Assembly: GCA_046498185.1 (NCBI GenBank)
Contig: JAWOBE010000196.1
Location: 1-61,118, forward strand
Direction: 5' to 3'
DNA from: CAYXDR01 sp046498185
GTDB taxonomy: Bacteria > Desulfobacterota > DSM-4660 > Desulfatiglandales > Desulfatiglandaceae
Length of the DNA stretch: 61,118 nucleotides
The notes beneath the pieces were generated by a model that saw only the letters and a list, made by a program, of their open reading frames with translations, searched no databases and was not told where the DNA came from. Below, piece after piece: positions 51,682 to 60,740 of this stretch. Position 1 is the first letter of the stretch; every line of letters starts with the position of its first letter. The position numbers and the translations under genes are program-made.

Positions 51682-53598
51682 ATGGACTACATGTTCGAGG
51701 GGATTTCTCTGGATGGCGTCCAGCTTTCCAACCGTTTTGTATTTCCACCTATAAAACTGGGGTACGGAAACCCGGACGGGACTGTTACAGAGCCGCAGCT
51801 GACCTTTTACAGGCGGATCGCCAGAAACGGTCCCGGGCTTTTGATTTTGGAACCCGCCGCCGTCACCCAGGGAGGAAAAGAGCATCCGAAACAGCTTTGC
51901 ATCCATTTACCCGAAAGCACCGCCGAGCTGAAAAAAATAGTCGATGTCGTACATGGCGAAGGACGTATGGCATGCATCCATCTCAATCATGCGGGAGCGG
52001 CCGCGAACCCGATGGCCGCCGGCGCCGGCCCACTGTCCGCATCAGAGTTTACATGTCCTTCGAGCGGGCAGAAAGCCAAAGCTCTTGAAGAATCGGAAAT
52101 TGAAACCATCGTGGAAAGTTATGGCTTTGCAGTCGCTAAAGCTGTTGAAGCGGGTTTCGATTTCATCGAGATCCAGGGTGGACACGGGTATCTTGTATCC
52201 CAGTTTTTAAACCGCAAAATCAACAAAAGATCCGACTCCTACGGTGATGATCGTTTGCTTTTCGCCAAGCGAATTCTTTCCGCTGTGAAAAAACAGGCAA
52301 CGGGTCTCCCGTTTCTGGTTAGAATTTCGGGGAACGAAATGTCTCCGGAGTTCGGGCTGAGTTATGAAGACCTGGAACCTTTTGTGAAGCTCGTTGAAGC
52401 GGAGGGAGCATGCGCTCTGCATGTGGGCATGGGCAACGCATGCTTCAGTCCAGCCTGGTATTTTCATCATGCAAGGCTTCCTGAAAAGCCCCAGATGGAT
52501 GCCCTGGAATGGATCAAAAGGCACACATCACTTCCTGTTATCGTCGCCGGAAGAATGGGAAGGGCTCAAAGGATTGAGGATATAATTTCATCGGGCCTGG
52601 CTGATTTGATAGCACTGGGAAGACCTTTGATAGCGGATCCCCATCTGATCGAAAAATGGAGGAATGCGAAAGACAGCGAAGTAATGCATTGCGGTTATTG
52701 TCTCCAGGGTTGCCTCCACCGCCTAAAAACCGGTCAACCTCTTGGTTGCAACATCAATCCCGAAACCGGGACCCCTCCCCTGAAACCTGCAAAAAGCGCG
52801 GGCAATGTCCTGATCGCGGGAGGAGGCCCTGCGGGCTTAAGTGCTGCGGTTTATTTGAGCAGACGAGGGCATAAGGTCACCCTGGCTGAAAAGGAAAATC
52901 ATCTCGGGGGCCAATTTGCACTTGCATGGCAGGCTCCCGGGAAGAATAAAATGAAAGACGGCCTGGAATCTCTCGAAAACTCGCTGAAAGCGAGCGATGC
53001 AACGGTTATTCTGCAAAAAGAAGTCAATGCGTCCTTTACACGCGAGATAAGGCCGGATCTCCTGGTATGGGCGACCGGGGCGCGCCAGAATATCCCTGAT
53101 ATTCCGGGGCTCGAAAATCAATACAGGCTTACGACGTTAGAATATTTCAAACGGGAAAAACCGGTTAAGGGGCCCAGAGTCCTGGTCATCGGAGCCGGGC
53201 GAACAGGGGTCGAAATCGCTGAATTGCTGGGGCTTGAAGGTTACCAGGTGACCGCCACCAAACGTACCGATCCCATCGGAAGCATGATGGAGATGATTAC
53301 CAAGAACCTGGCAATGAAGCAATTAGACGAAATGGAAAATGTTCGTATCATGCCCCATACAACGGTAAAGGCCTTCCTGGATAAACGTGTTGATATGGAG
53401 CAGGACGGCACCGCTTTGTCTGTTGAACCCTTTCAAACTGTAATTCAGTCATCCGGAATGCTCCCAGCCCCTGGACCAAGCGAAGAAATTTACAGCCTCG
53501 TCCCCAAAGTTGAAGTAATCGGGGATGCAGCGGAGGTGCGGGATATTTTCAGTGCAGTACATTCAGGTTACCAACTAGCTGTTGCTTATCAAAAATGA
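51682..53598 (+). CDS. NADH:flavin oxidoreductase/2,4-dienoyl-CoA reductase family (OYE-type with Fe-S and FAD domains)
   Basis: A 638-aa enzyme with an N-terminal FMN TIM barrel (about 1-330; HLNHAGAAA, GHGYLVSQFLN), an Fe-S cluster motif (HCGYCLQGCLHR then PLGCN) and a C-terminal FAD/NAD part (IAGGGPAGLSAA about 378; VIGAGRTGVEIAE about 500). The family reduces activated C=C bonds such as 2,4-dienoyl-CoA or enoates. The barrel residue set is not specific enough to fix the substrate. It is followed by DUF1638 and thioesterase genes, as an operon. Confidence 0.92.
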   Translation: MDYMFEGISLDGVQLSNRFVFPPIKLGYGNPDGTVTEPQLTFYRRIARNGPGLLILEPAAVTQGGKEHPKQLCIHLPESTAELKKIVDVVHGEGRMACIHLNHAGAAANPMAAGAGPLSASEFTCPSSGQKAKALEESEIETIVESYGFAVAKAVEAGFDFIEIQGGHGYLVSQFLNRKINKRSDSYGDDRLLFAKRILSAVKKQATGLPFLVRISGNEMSPEFGLSYEDLEPFVKLVEAEGACALHVGMGNACFSPAWYFHHARLPEKPQMDALEWIKRHTSLPVIVAGRMGRAQRIEDIISSGLADLIALGRPLIADPHLIEKWRNAKDSEVMHCGYCLQGCLHRLKTGQPLGCNINPETGTPPLKPAKSAGNVLIAGGGPAGLSAAVYLSRRGHKVTLAEKENHLGGQFALAWQAPGKNKMKDGLESLENSLKASDATVILQKEVNASFTREIRPDLLVWATGARQNIPDIPGLENQYRLTTLEYFKREKPVKGPRVLVIGAGRTGVEIAELLGLEGYQVTATKRTDPIGSMMEMITKNLAMKQLDEMENVRIMPHTTVKAFLDKRVDMEQDGTALSVEPFQTVIQSSGMLPAPGPSEEIYSLVPKVEVIGDAAEVRDIFSAVHSGYQLAVAYQK

Positions 53599-53613
53599 AT
53601 CGGAGGAATTCTA

Positions 53614-54273
53614 ATGGAAAATGTGTCATTTGCAGACATAGCTATCGTCTCCTGCGGGACTTTGAGCCTGGAATTAAACTATCTTAAAAAGGAAGGCTTC
53701 CTGGACACACAACACCTGTTTTACACGACACCGGGGCTCCACGAAGATTGCAACGAACTTGAAAGGCAGCTGATAGACCGTATAGGCAAGGCAAAGGAAA
53801 AATCCGAGAAAATTCTTGTCGTCTACGGCGGCAAATTTTGTTATGTTAACGCCAATAACCCGACGCGGACGATGCGTACAATCATAGAAGAGCAAGGCCC
53901 GGGCGTCGCTAGAATCGAAGCAACCCATTGCATGGATATGCTCGCCGGAGAAGAAGAGCGGAACAGGATTGCCGACGAGGTGGCAGGCGGTGAAAAAGTT
54001 TGGTGGATGACGCCGGGATGGATACAGTTCCGTCATCAGGTTTTCAAAGGATGGGACAGGGGTCTTGCCAACGAAAATTTCCCCAGGCATGGCGGGGGCG
54101 CCGTCGTACTTGACGGCATTGGATTTGTTGACCAATATATGGCTGAAAAGCCGGAAGATTTTTTGGAATACTCTGACTGGATGGGTATCCCTATCCAGGG
54201 CTACACATTAGAGCTCGATCGTTTTAAATCTTTACTTCTCGATCAAGCACGCCGTTTAAACGAAACGGGATGA
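53614..54273 (+). CDS. DUF1638 domain protein
   Basis: A 219-aa protein. The family pattern is seen as IVSCGTLSLELNYLKKEGF (1-30), TPGLHEDCNELE, VYGGKFCYVN and EATHCMDMLAGEEE. DUF1638 genes are often near corrinoid methyltransferase or methylamine-type genes in other organisms, but none is in this window. It is 15 bases after the enoate reductase, with a GGAGGAATT ribosome site. Conserved Cys and His residues could bind a metal. The function is unknown. Confidence 0.8.
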   Translation: MENVSFADIAIVSCGTLSLELNYLKKEGFLDTQHLFYTTPGLHEDCNELERQLIDRIGKAKEKSEKILVVYGGKFCYVNANNPTRTMRTIIEEQGPGVARIEATHCMDMLAGEEERNRIADEVAGGEKVWWMTPGWIQFRHQVFKGWDRGLANENFPRHGGGAVVLDGIGFVDQYMAEKPEDFLEYSDWMGIPIQGYTLELDRFKSLLLDQARRLNETG

Positions 54274-54301
54274 AATCTGTTTTTAAGGCGGATGTTTCAA
54301 C

Positions 54302-54775
54302 ATGAAAGAACCGGAATTCTTCACCGGGCCACATGAATTTCATATGGACGGATGGATCACCTGTGCTCCTTTTGAACGCCTTTTGAACATTAAAATCGCA
54401 GAGGCAGTCGATGGCCACGCGACATTGACGATGCCCTTTCTTCATAAGTATGCCCAGGGAGCCGGGTTGATGCACGGGGGAGCCATCGCTACTCTGGCTG
54501 ACACTGCTGTGGTCATGGCGATAAAAAGCATCATCACCCCAGGGTCGCATTTCGCCACCACTGCAATGCATATGCGATATCTACATCCCATTAAACAGGG
54601 TGTTATCACTGCTTATGCCCATGTCACCCCATCAGACGACCGCCTGATAGAGGGCCGCGCCGCGGTATATGATCATATCAACCGCGTCGCGGCCGAACTC
54701 ACCTGCACCTTCAAACTGACCCGCGACACCCGGATACAAGCTATCACATCCGCCGATTCGCAACCGGGGCGGTGA
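54302..54775 (+). CDS. PaaI-type hotdog thioesterase
   Basis: A 157-aa hotdog-fold protein that hydrolyses acyl-CoA or related thioesters. The motif is GAGLMHGGAIATLADTA (about 55-71), with the Gly-His-Gly type and Asp of the active site; later TTAMHMRYLHPIKQG is typical. It is the last gene of the zinc-ribbon/reductase/DUF1638 operon (28-base gap). Confidence 0.9.
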   Translation: MKEPEFFTGPHEFHMDGWITCAPFERLLNIKIAEAVDGHATLTMPFLHKYAQGAGLMHGGAIATLADTAVVMAIKSIITPGSHFATTAMHMRYLHPIKQGVITAYAHVTPSDDRLIEGRAAVYDHINRVAAELTCTFKLTRDTRIQAITSADSQPGR

Positions 54776-54853
54776 AAGAAGCATCAAAAACCTGGTTTCC
54801 GTAACCGGCGGGAATTTGAGAGGCGGTTCAATGTTCCGTGTTTTACGACCTCA

Positions 54854-55297
54854 TCAACTTTTCGACGCCCTTTGCTTTACCATATAATCGTTCAGCGCTT
54901 CCTGCAAAGAATCCACCGCCAGAAAAGCACAATGACGATCTTCCTCGGGAAGACCTCCGAGAATTTCCAAAATTTTCTCGCCGGTTATATCGATGAGTTC
55001 ATCCGGAGTCTTGCCCAGCGCCAGTTCAGCGGCGAATGATCCGCAAACGGTGCTTGAGCCGCATCCGTCGGTTCGAAACGAAGCATTGGCGACTTTATTG
55101 GCATCGAATTTCAAAAAAATTTCTATCGTATCCCCGCAGGAACCTTTTAAACGCCCATGGCCGTCTGCATTTTCGATCCGCCCCATGTACAACGGCTCGC
55201 GCCAGCGTTTAAAACAAACCTCTCCATAAACAGCTTTCGTTTCCTCGTAAATCTGATCCTGCAGCTCTTTTACGAAATCATCCAAGGAATCGCTCAT
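54854..55297 (-). CDS. NifU/IscU N-terminal-like scaffold protein, second copy
   Basis: A 147-aa scaffold-type protein from ATG 55297 (MSDSLDDFVKEL), preceded by GGAGGAAGG; GTG 55309 is an alternative. Cluster ligands are KGSCGDTIEI, DGCGSSTVCGSF and RHCAFLA. It is more canonical than the copy at 13699-14127. It is convergent with the thioesterase gene and downstream of the SagB-type gene with a palindromic element between. No desulfurase is nearby. Confidence 0.87.
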   Translation of the reverse strand: MSDSLDDFVKELQDQIYEETKAVYGEVCFKRWREPLYMGRIENADGHGRLKGSCGDTIEIFLKFDANKVANASFRTDGCGSSTVCGSFAAELALGKTPDELIDITGEKILEILGGLPEEDRHCAFLAVDSLQEALNDYMVKQRASKS

Positions 55298-55317
55298 TCC
55301 TTCCTCCACTTATATTT

Positions 55318-55451
55318 GATGACCTCGTAAAAAGTAATTCTGCCGTCATTCCCCGACATAAATATGTGTCAGGGAATCCAGTTATTCCAGGCCGTTGTAC
55401 AAAACCTGGACCCCGTTCTCCAACGGGGTGACGACTTTTTATGATTTCATC
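55318..55451. repeat. MITE-like palindromic element (134 bases)
   Basis: The ends match as an 18-base inverted repeat (55318-55335 with 55434-55451; 15 of 18 bases). The body has two inner hairpins, ATTCCCCGACA with TGTCAGGGAAT, and CCCCGTT with AACGGGG. End-like pieces recur near 29414-29430 and 54842-54856. It is non-coding, next to the NifU-like gene. Confidence 0.7.
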
Positions 55452-55466
55452 ATATTTAAATTTAAT

Positions 55467-56960
55467 TTACATTTTATTATCAATAAATCCGACCGCAACC
55501 AGGTACAACAGGCGCGACCCGTCGTTCAACCCCAGCAAATCAGCGGCTTCCTTATCATAAAACGCACCGACACCGCAGCAACCTAACCCGATGGCCGTCG
55601 ACACCGCGTAAACTCTTTGCCCCAGCCTCCCTGCGGCCAGCATCAAATACCGGTACCCTCTGGGGCCGTATACGGCATCCACCCGCTTGAGATCCGCGAG
55701 GAAAAGAAAATGCACGGCTGCGGAGCCGAGCCAAGCCTGGTTCAAACAAACATCGGCCATCTTTTTCGTGAAAGATCCGGGACACACCAAGCCCGTTCGG
55801 TCGTTTTCTCTATCAAGAATATAAATCCCCGCCTCCGCACCTTCAATGTCTCCGGCGATATAACCGGTGGACAAGCTTTTGAAACAATGCTGATCTTCCG
55901 GATCACAAAGAGCATGCAAAAACATTGAAAAATGCTTTTTTGACAACAGCCCCGGATCGAAATTCCGCCGAGACCGCCGCAACACCACGCAATCGGGATA
56001 GGGTGAAAGGCCAGTGCCGTCGGGGAGGCGGCCTATTTTATTGAATCGTTTCGGAACAGCTTTGAAAGGAAAAAAAGCAGTTGCCAGCTTATTATTCTGA
56101 TTTTGTTCACTTTTTCCGGATTCGTGTAGACGACGTATCAAAGGGTAATCGGTCTCTTTCTCGAGAACCCGGCCGGCGTGCCGTATTGAATCCGGAAGAT
56201 CCTGGATTTTATGATCCCGCTCTACCATAGATGGCCCGGAGCCTCGCAAAGAAACCACGGAAAGGGCGGCTTCGCCGGTGCCATCGATTCCCAGCAATAG
56301 GTTTACCCGGTCGTCGTCGAAATCGTAGGAAACATCAAACCGAAGCCCCAGCGCCTTCAGAATAAAGACAAGATTTTCCTCCACATGGCCCGTGTCGAGC
56401 AGGTGATATCGGTAGGAACGGTCACGGTACTTCCACGCACTCCTGAAAAAAATGGCCGTGAAAAAGAAAGTGACAACAGAGGTGTCATCGCCTTTGTTTT
56501 TCATCGACTCGGATAAAAAACCGCTGAAATCCCCTGACCTCAATTTCGTTAATGAAAAAGCCAGTGGATTGAAGTGATAGATTCCGGCTTCCAGATCAGT
56601 CGCCTTGTGTACCGCAGCATAAATCTCGGTTGGATACAATGCACCGGCCGATGCGGGACTCCGTAGATAAAATACGCCATCCTCCGAAGGAACTTCCCCG
56701 GACAACGCTTCGGTCATAACAAGCAACAGCGCAAGTTTTTCTTTATCGACCACCGATTCGATACGGGCTTCATCCCCGGCCGTGCAAAGCAGCTTCAACA
56801 AATCCCGGCGCACATAGTCCACCTGCCTGGTAAGCTGAATGGGCTCCAAACCTGGGTAAGTCTTAAAAGGTTCGGGTTTGGTGGTCCGATCGAGGAAATG
56901 CCCGCCGAGGCGGCCCCGTTCATAACTCGTGGCGGCATGATAATCGAATCCGCTTATCAT
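55467..56960 (-). CDS. SagB-type/nitroreductase-family oxidoreductase, tandem domains
   Basis: A 497-aa flavin-type protein. The N-terminal half has the SagB motif SPASAGALYPTEIY (about 105-118) and YHLLDTGHVEENL; the C-terminal half is a second nitroreductase-like domain with RRSRRNFDPG and GLGCCGVGAFYD. SagB proteins oxidise azoline rings in thiazole/oxazole peptides, but many stand alone with other roles. No precursor peptide, YcaO or SagC-type gene is visible. It is monocistronic, 170 bases upstream of the NifU-like gene. Confidence 0.82.
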   Translation of the reverse strand: MISGFDYHAATSYERGRLGGHFLDRTTKPEPFKTYPGLEPIQLTRQVDYVRRDLLKLLCTAGDEARIESVVDKEKLALLLVMTEALSGEVPSEDGVFYLRSPASAGALYPTEIYAAVHKATDLEAGIYHFNPLAFSLTKLRSGDFSGFLSESMKNKGDDTSVVTFFFTAIFFRSAWKYRDRSYRYHLLDTGHVEENLVFILKALGLRFDVSYDFDDDRVNLLLGIDGTGEAALSVVSLRGSGPSMVERDHKIQDLPDSIRHAGRVLEKETDYPLIRRLHESGKSEQNQNNKLATAFFPFKAVPKRFNKIGRLPDGTGLSPYPDCVVLRRSRRNFDPGLLSKKHFSMFLHALCDPEDQHCFKSLSTGYIAGDIEGAEAGIYILDRENDRTGLVCPGSFTKKMADVCLNQAWLGSAAVHFLFLADLKRVDAVYGPRGYRYLMLAAGRLGQRVYAVSTAIGLGCCGVGAFYDKEAADLLGLNDGSRLLYLVAVGFIDNKM

Positions 56961-57194
56961 AATCCCTCCCTGCCGATTAAATGACGATTAAATATAGATT
57001 GACATACCACAACAATTGACTTTACTCCAGTTTACCGTGAAAATGAACAACGCTTTGAGACCTCGGGGATGAATGAAAACATGGATGTATCTCATTATTT
57101 TAGGAAAAAAATATAATATATTAACTATTAAAACATAAAAAGAATCATTAAAACAATTTTTACATAATTCTATTTTCATGAAAGGTAAATAAAT

Positions 57195-58694
57195 ATGATT
57201 ATTAAAACTAGCTCAGAATCATTAACCAAGATAAAAGCTGATGCAATTATTTTATATCATTTTGAAGGCAGCAAAAAACCGGAAGATGATGCTTCCATCG
57301 TTGATAAGGCGATGGACGGAGCGGTTACAGAGCTGATCAAATCGGGGGAAATAACCGGAAAATACAACGAGAGGACCATCCTTCACAGCCTGGGCAGGCT
57401 CCCGGCGGGAAGAATCGTAATCCTGGGCCTCGGCAAGAAGAAAGAACTCACCACTGATAAACTCCGTGGAGCAATCGCTGCGACCTGCCGGAGCTTGAGG
57501 GACAGGGCTGTAAAGGACATTGTCTGTTCAACCGGAAAGCGCGGAATTACGGGGATAGGCACCGAGAATACTGCACAAGCGATAGCAGAAGGGGCGATGC
57601 TGGGCCTGTACACTTTCCGCCGTTACATGACGGACGCCAAAAAACTGCCGGGATCAATCGACCATCTGACGATAACAGGAGACGCCGTTGAAGCGTCTGA
57701 ACGGGAAAAAGGCACCGCAACAGGTTCAATAAACGCAGAAGCCTCCAACTGGGCCCGGGACCTGGTGAACGAGCCTGGAAACCACATGACTCCGACCCGG
57801 ATGGCTGAAGCGGCGATGGAACTTTCATCGAGCTGCAACCTCGATATCCAGGTCTTGGAAAAAGAACAAATGGCCTCTCTGGGCATGGGAGCTCTGCTGG
57901 GAGTAGCCCAGGGAAGCGTTCAACCGCCTAAATTCATTATTATGAAATACAAAGGCCGGGATTCCGACAAAATCGATGTCGCCCTTGTCGGAAAAGGCAT
58001 AACGTTCGATTCCGGCGGAATTTCGATAAAGCCTTCGGAAAAAATGAGCGATATGAAAGGAGACATGGCCGGAGGCGCCTCGGTTATGGCCGCAATCAGT
58101 GCGGTTTCAAAGCTTAAAGTCAATATCAATGTTGTGGCCTTGATTCCGGCGACCGAAAATATGCCGAGCGGCCGAGCACTCAAACCCGGAGACATCCTGA
58201 CCGCCATGAACGGAAAAACCATCGAAGTTCTAAACACCGATGCCGAGGGCCGGTTGATCTTGGCCGATGCATTGTGCTATGCGGCGGATATGCAGCCTGA
58301 AGCGATCATTGACGTCGCGACGCTTACCGGTGCCTGTCATGTTGCGCTGGGGGATTTCTGCAGCGGAGCCTTCAGCAACGACAGCAGCCTGGCGGCCATG
58401 ATGTCGGCCGCAGGTGAAGAAACCGGAGAGCATATGTGGCGGATGCCTATGTTCGACGAATACAAAGAACTTCTTAAAAGCGAAAACGCGGACATTAAAA
58501 ATATAGGGAACCGCTGGGGTGGAGCAATAACCGCGGCCAAATTTCTGGAATTTTTCGTCGGTGAAAGCCGTTGGATTCACCTGGATATTGCCGGGACATC
58601 AGATACGGAAAAAGAAAAAGGCTACGTTGTCAAGGGTGCTACCGGCGTCCCGGTTCGTACTCTGATAAACTTTATACAAGCGATGTCCCGATAA
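57195..58694 (+). CDS. pepA: Leucyl aminopeptidase PepA (M17)
   Basis: A 499-aa cytosolic metallo-exopeptidase that removes N-terminal residues. Metal and catalytic motifs are VGKGITFDSGG (about 256-266), DMKGDMAGG (about 286) and the signature NTDAEGRL (about 350). The N-terminal domain is typical of the family. The leader is A+T-rich; the ribosome site is AAAGG. Confidence 0.96.
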   Translation: MIIKTSSESLTKIKADAIILYHFEGSKKPEDDASIVDKAMDGAVTELIKSGEITGKYNERTILHSLGRLPAGRIVILGLGKKKELTTDKLRGAIAATCRSLRDRAVKDIVCSTGKRGITGIGTENTAQAIAEGAMLGLYTFRRYMTDAKKLPGSIDHLTITGDAVEASEREKGTATGSINAEASNWARDLVNEPGNHMTPTRMAEAAMELSSSCNLDIQVLEKEQMASLGMGALLGVAQGSVQPPKFIIMKYKGRDSDKIDVALVGKGITFDSGGISIKPSEKMSDMKGDMAGGASVMAAISAVSKLKVNINVVALIPATENMPSGRALKPGDILTAMNGKTIEVLNTDAEGRLILADALCYAADMQPEAIIDVATLTGACHVALGDFCSGAFSNDSSLAAMMSAAGEETGEHMWRMPMFDEYKELLKSENADIKNIGNRWGGAITAAKFLEFFVGESRWIHLDIAGTSDTEKEKGYVVKGATGVPVRTLINFIQAMSR

Positions 58695-58734
58695 TTTCGA
58701 TTCAAAAATAAGAATTTATTTGAAAAAAAACATC

Positions 58735-58764
58735 TAATCAAATTTTTAATTGATTTTTTAGAGA
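58735..58764 (+). terminator. Possible weak terminator after pepA
   Basis: AATCAA...TTGATT forms a 6-base A+T-rich stem followed by a T-run, between pepA and the glutamate dehydrogenase. Confidence 0.3.
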
Positions 58765-58874
58765 TAAAGTGCAATGAAAAAAGGATTATGATTGGTTTTC
58801 AGCAAAATGGCTTGAAAAAATTCAAACATAATTCAAAAAATCATCTTGAAGGTGTTGCAGAAAGGAGCGACCCT

Positions 58875-60740
58875 ATGATGCTTGAACCTAAAGGTTTTCA
58901 GACTGAAGAACTGCAGCAGGCCCTGACATCCAGGGATGCCGCCCTTTACAGGCAGATAGAAAGAGCACTGGGGGCGAGCGTAATAAAGGCTTCGGAAAAC
59001 CTGGACTGGCTGTACGCCAACATGCATCCGTACTTTTTCATTACAATGAAAGAAGACCTGGAAGCCATCGTCAATCTTTCGGTATCTCTTCGAAACATAG
59101 AAAGCCAGCTCAAAGTAACCCTCATCGATCAGGAAGACAAATTGATCGTGGCGCGGCTCAACCTTCCCGGGTCCGTGTACGCCACGCTCAAGACGCTTCA
59201 GGAGCGGGAAATCTCCTACGCGGAAATGGGCCATTCCTACGGGCCGCTGCCGGGTTCGGAAAGGGAGTTGGAATTTCAAAAGTTCGAATTCCAGCGTAAA
59301 GGTCATCAGGAAGTCTCGCAGGCCAAAAACACAAGGATTCCCAGGGATACGAAGAAGGCCATCTCCGGGCAGATGAAAGAATTTTATCCGGATTTCGACT
59401 TCAAGGATCTGGACCGTGATTTATCGCTTCTTTGGATCAACAACCCGGATTATGTCAGGATATCTCCGGCTGAAAGGGTTGCGCGTATTCTATGGCTGTA
59501 CCAGCAGGCCAAGCGCCACGACGGCCTTTATCTGGATGTGGAGCAGGTGAGCCAGGATCCGTTTTACAAAGAATCCCGCCTGTTGTTTTCAGTGGGCAAC
59601 CCTCCTCAAAAGGGTTTCATGACCCAGATAAGCGAGATTTTCCAAAGGCTCGACATCGGTGTTCGCCGGTCTTATTCACTTCTTATAAGCACCGGAATCC
59701 ACCCCTATTTTCTTGGAACCTTTTATGTGATCGCCCGCGGGGGAAAACTTATAGAAAAGGGATCCGAGCTTTTCAAGTCGCTTCAGGCGGAACTCTACAA
59801 CACCCAGGTGATTTCAACATCGACAAACACCTACCGCAATTTCGTAACCAACAGGATGATGACCGGCGAAGAGGCATCGCTTACCAATGCCTTGATCGCC
59901 TTCTGTCATACGACGCTTGCCCAGGCAAGCCCCGACCGCTTCGATCTGGGGACGGTTAAAAGTGCATTCCAATCCGATGCCGAGATGACTCTTAAGATCA
60001 TCCAACTTTTCAACACAAGATTCAACCCCGACCTCGCCGACAGGGAGAGGCTTTACGAAAAGGCGCTGGCCGAGGTCGTGAAAGAGCTGAAAGAGTATAA
60101 TACCGGGCAGAGATATCTCGATGAAATCAGAAAAGAAATATTTAGAACCGCGTTGAGTTTCGTGCAGCGGACGCTCAAGACCAACTTCTTCGTTCCCGAA
60201 AAGCATGCGCTGGCATTCCGCCTTGACCCGGATTATCTTTCAGACCTGGGTCCTGAATACACCGAAAAACTCCCGGAGGGAAAACCTTTCAGGATCACGT
60301 TCTTTTTCGGCCGCTATGCAGTGGGATATCATATCGGTTTTTCAGACATAGCCAGGGGCGGGTGGCGGACGGTGATCTGCAGGACCGACGATGAAATGAT
60401 CACCAACAGTAATACGCTTTTCAAGGAAGTGTTTGTCCTGGCCCATACCCAGCACCTGAAAAACAAGGATATCTACGAAGGCGGCTCCAAACTGGTCATT
60501 TTGCTGGACGCCAGGGGGGAGGAATCGCCCGACGACACCACCCAGAGGCTCTATAAGGTACAGTATGGTGTTTTAAACGCGTTTTTGGATATTTTCGTCA
60601 CCGAAAACGGGGAGCCGAAGAATCCCCGGGTACTGGACTACTACGGGGATGATGAGCCGATAGAGATCGGACCGGACGAGAACCTGCACGACAACATGAT
60701 CGAACTCATCGCCAAGCAGGCGGTGAAACGCGGTTACATG
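58875..60740 (+). CDS. Large NAD-dependent glutamate dehydrogenase, truncated at contig join
   Basis: The first about 620 residues of a large NAD-glutamate dehydrogenase, which deaminates glutamate to 2-oxoglutarate. ATG 58875 has AAGGAG 7 bases before; the frame from 58788 adds 29 residues without family character. The catalytic dehydrogenase domain is only entered (FRITFFFGRYAVGYHIGFSD in part, ARGGWRT, NTLFKEVFVLAHTQHLKNKDI in part). After AVKRGYM the sequence no longer follows the family, although the frame stays open to 61073. From there the opposite strand encodes a DUF4340 protein. The Rossmann part is therefore missing. I treat the rest as an artefact or rearrangement. Confidence 0.75.

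Noticed and set aside
60573..60737. Minus-strand continuation of the DUF4340 frame
   Set aside because: Here the plus strand clearly encodes glutamate dehydrogenase, so the minus frame is only a shadow beyond the junction.
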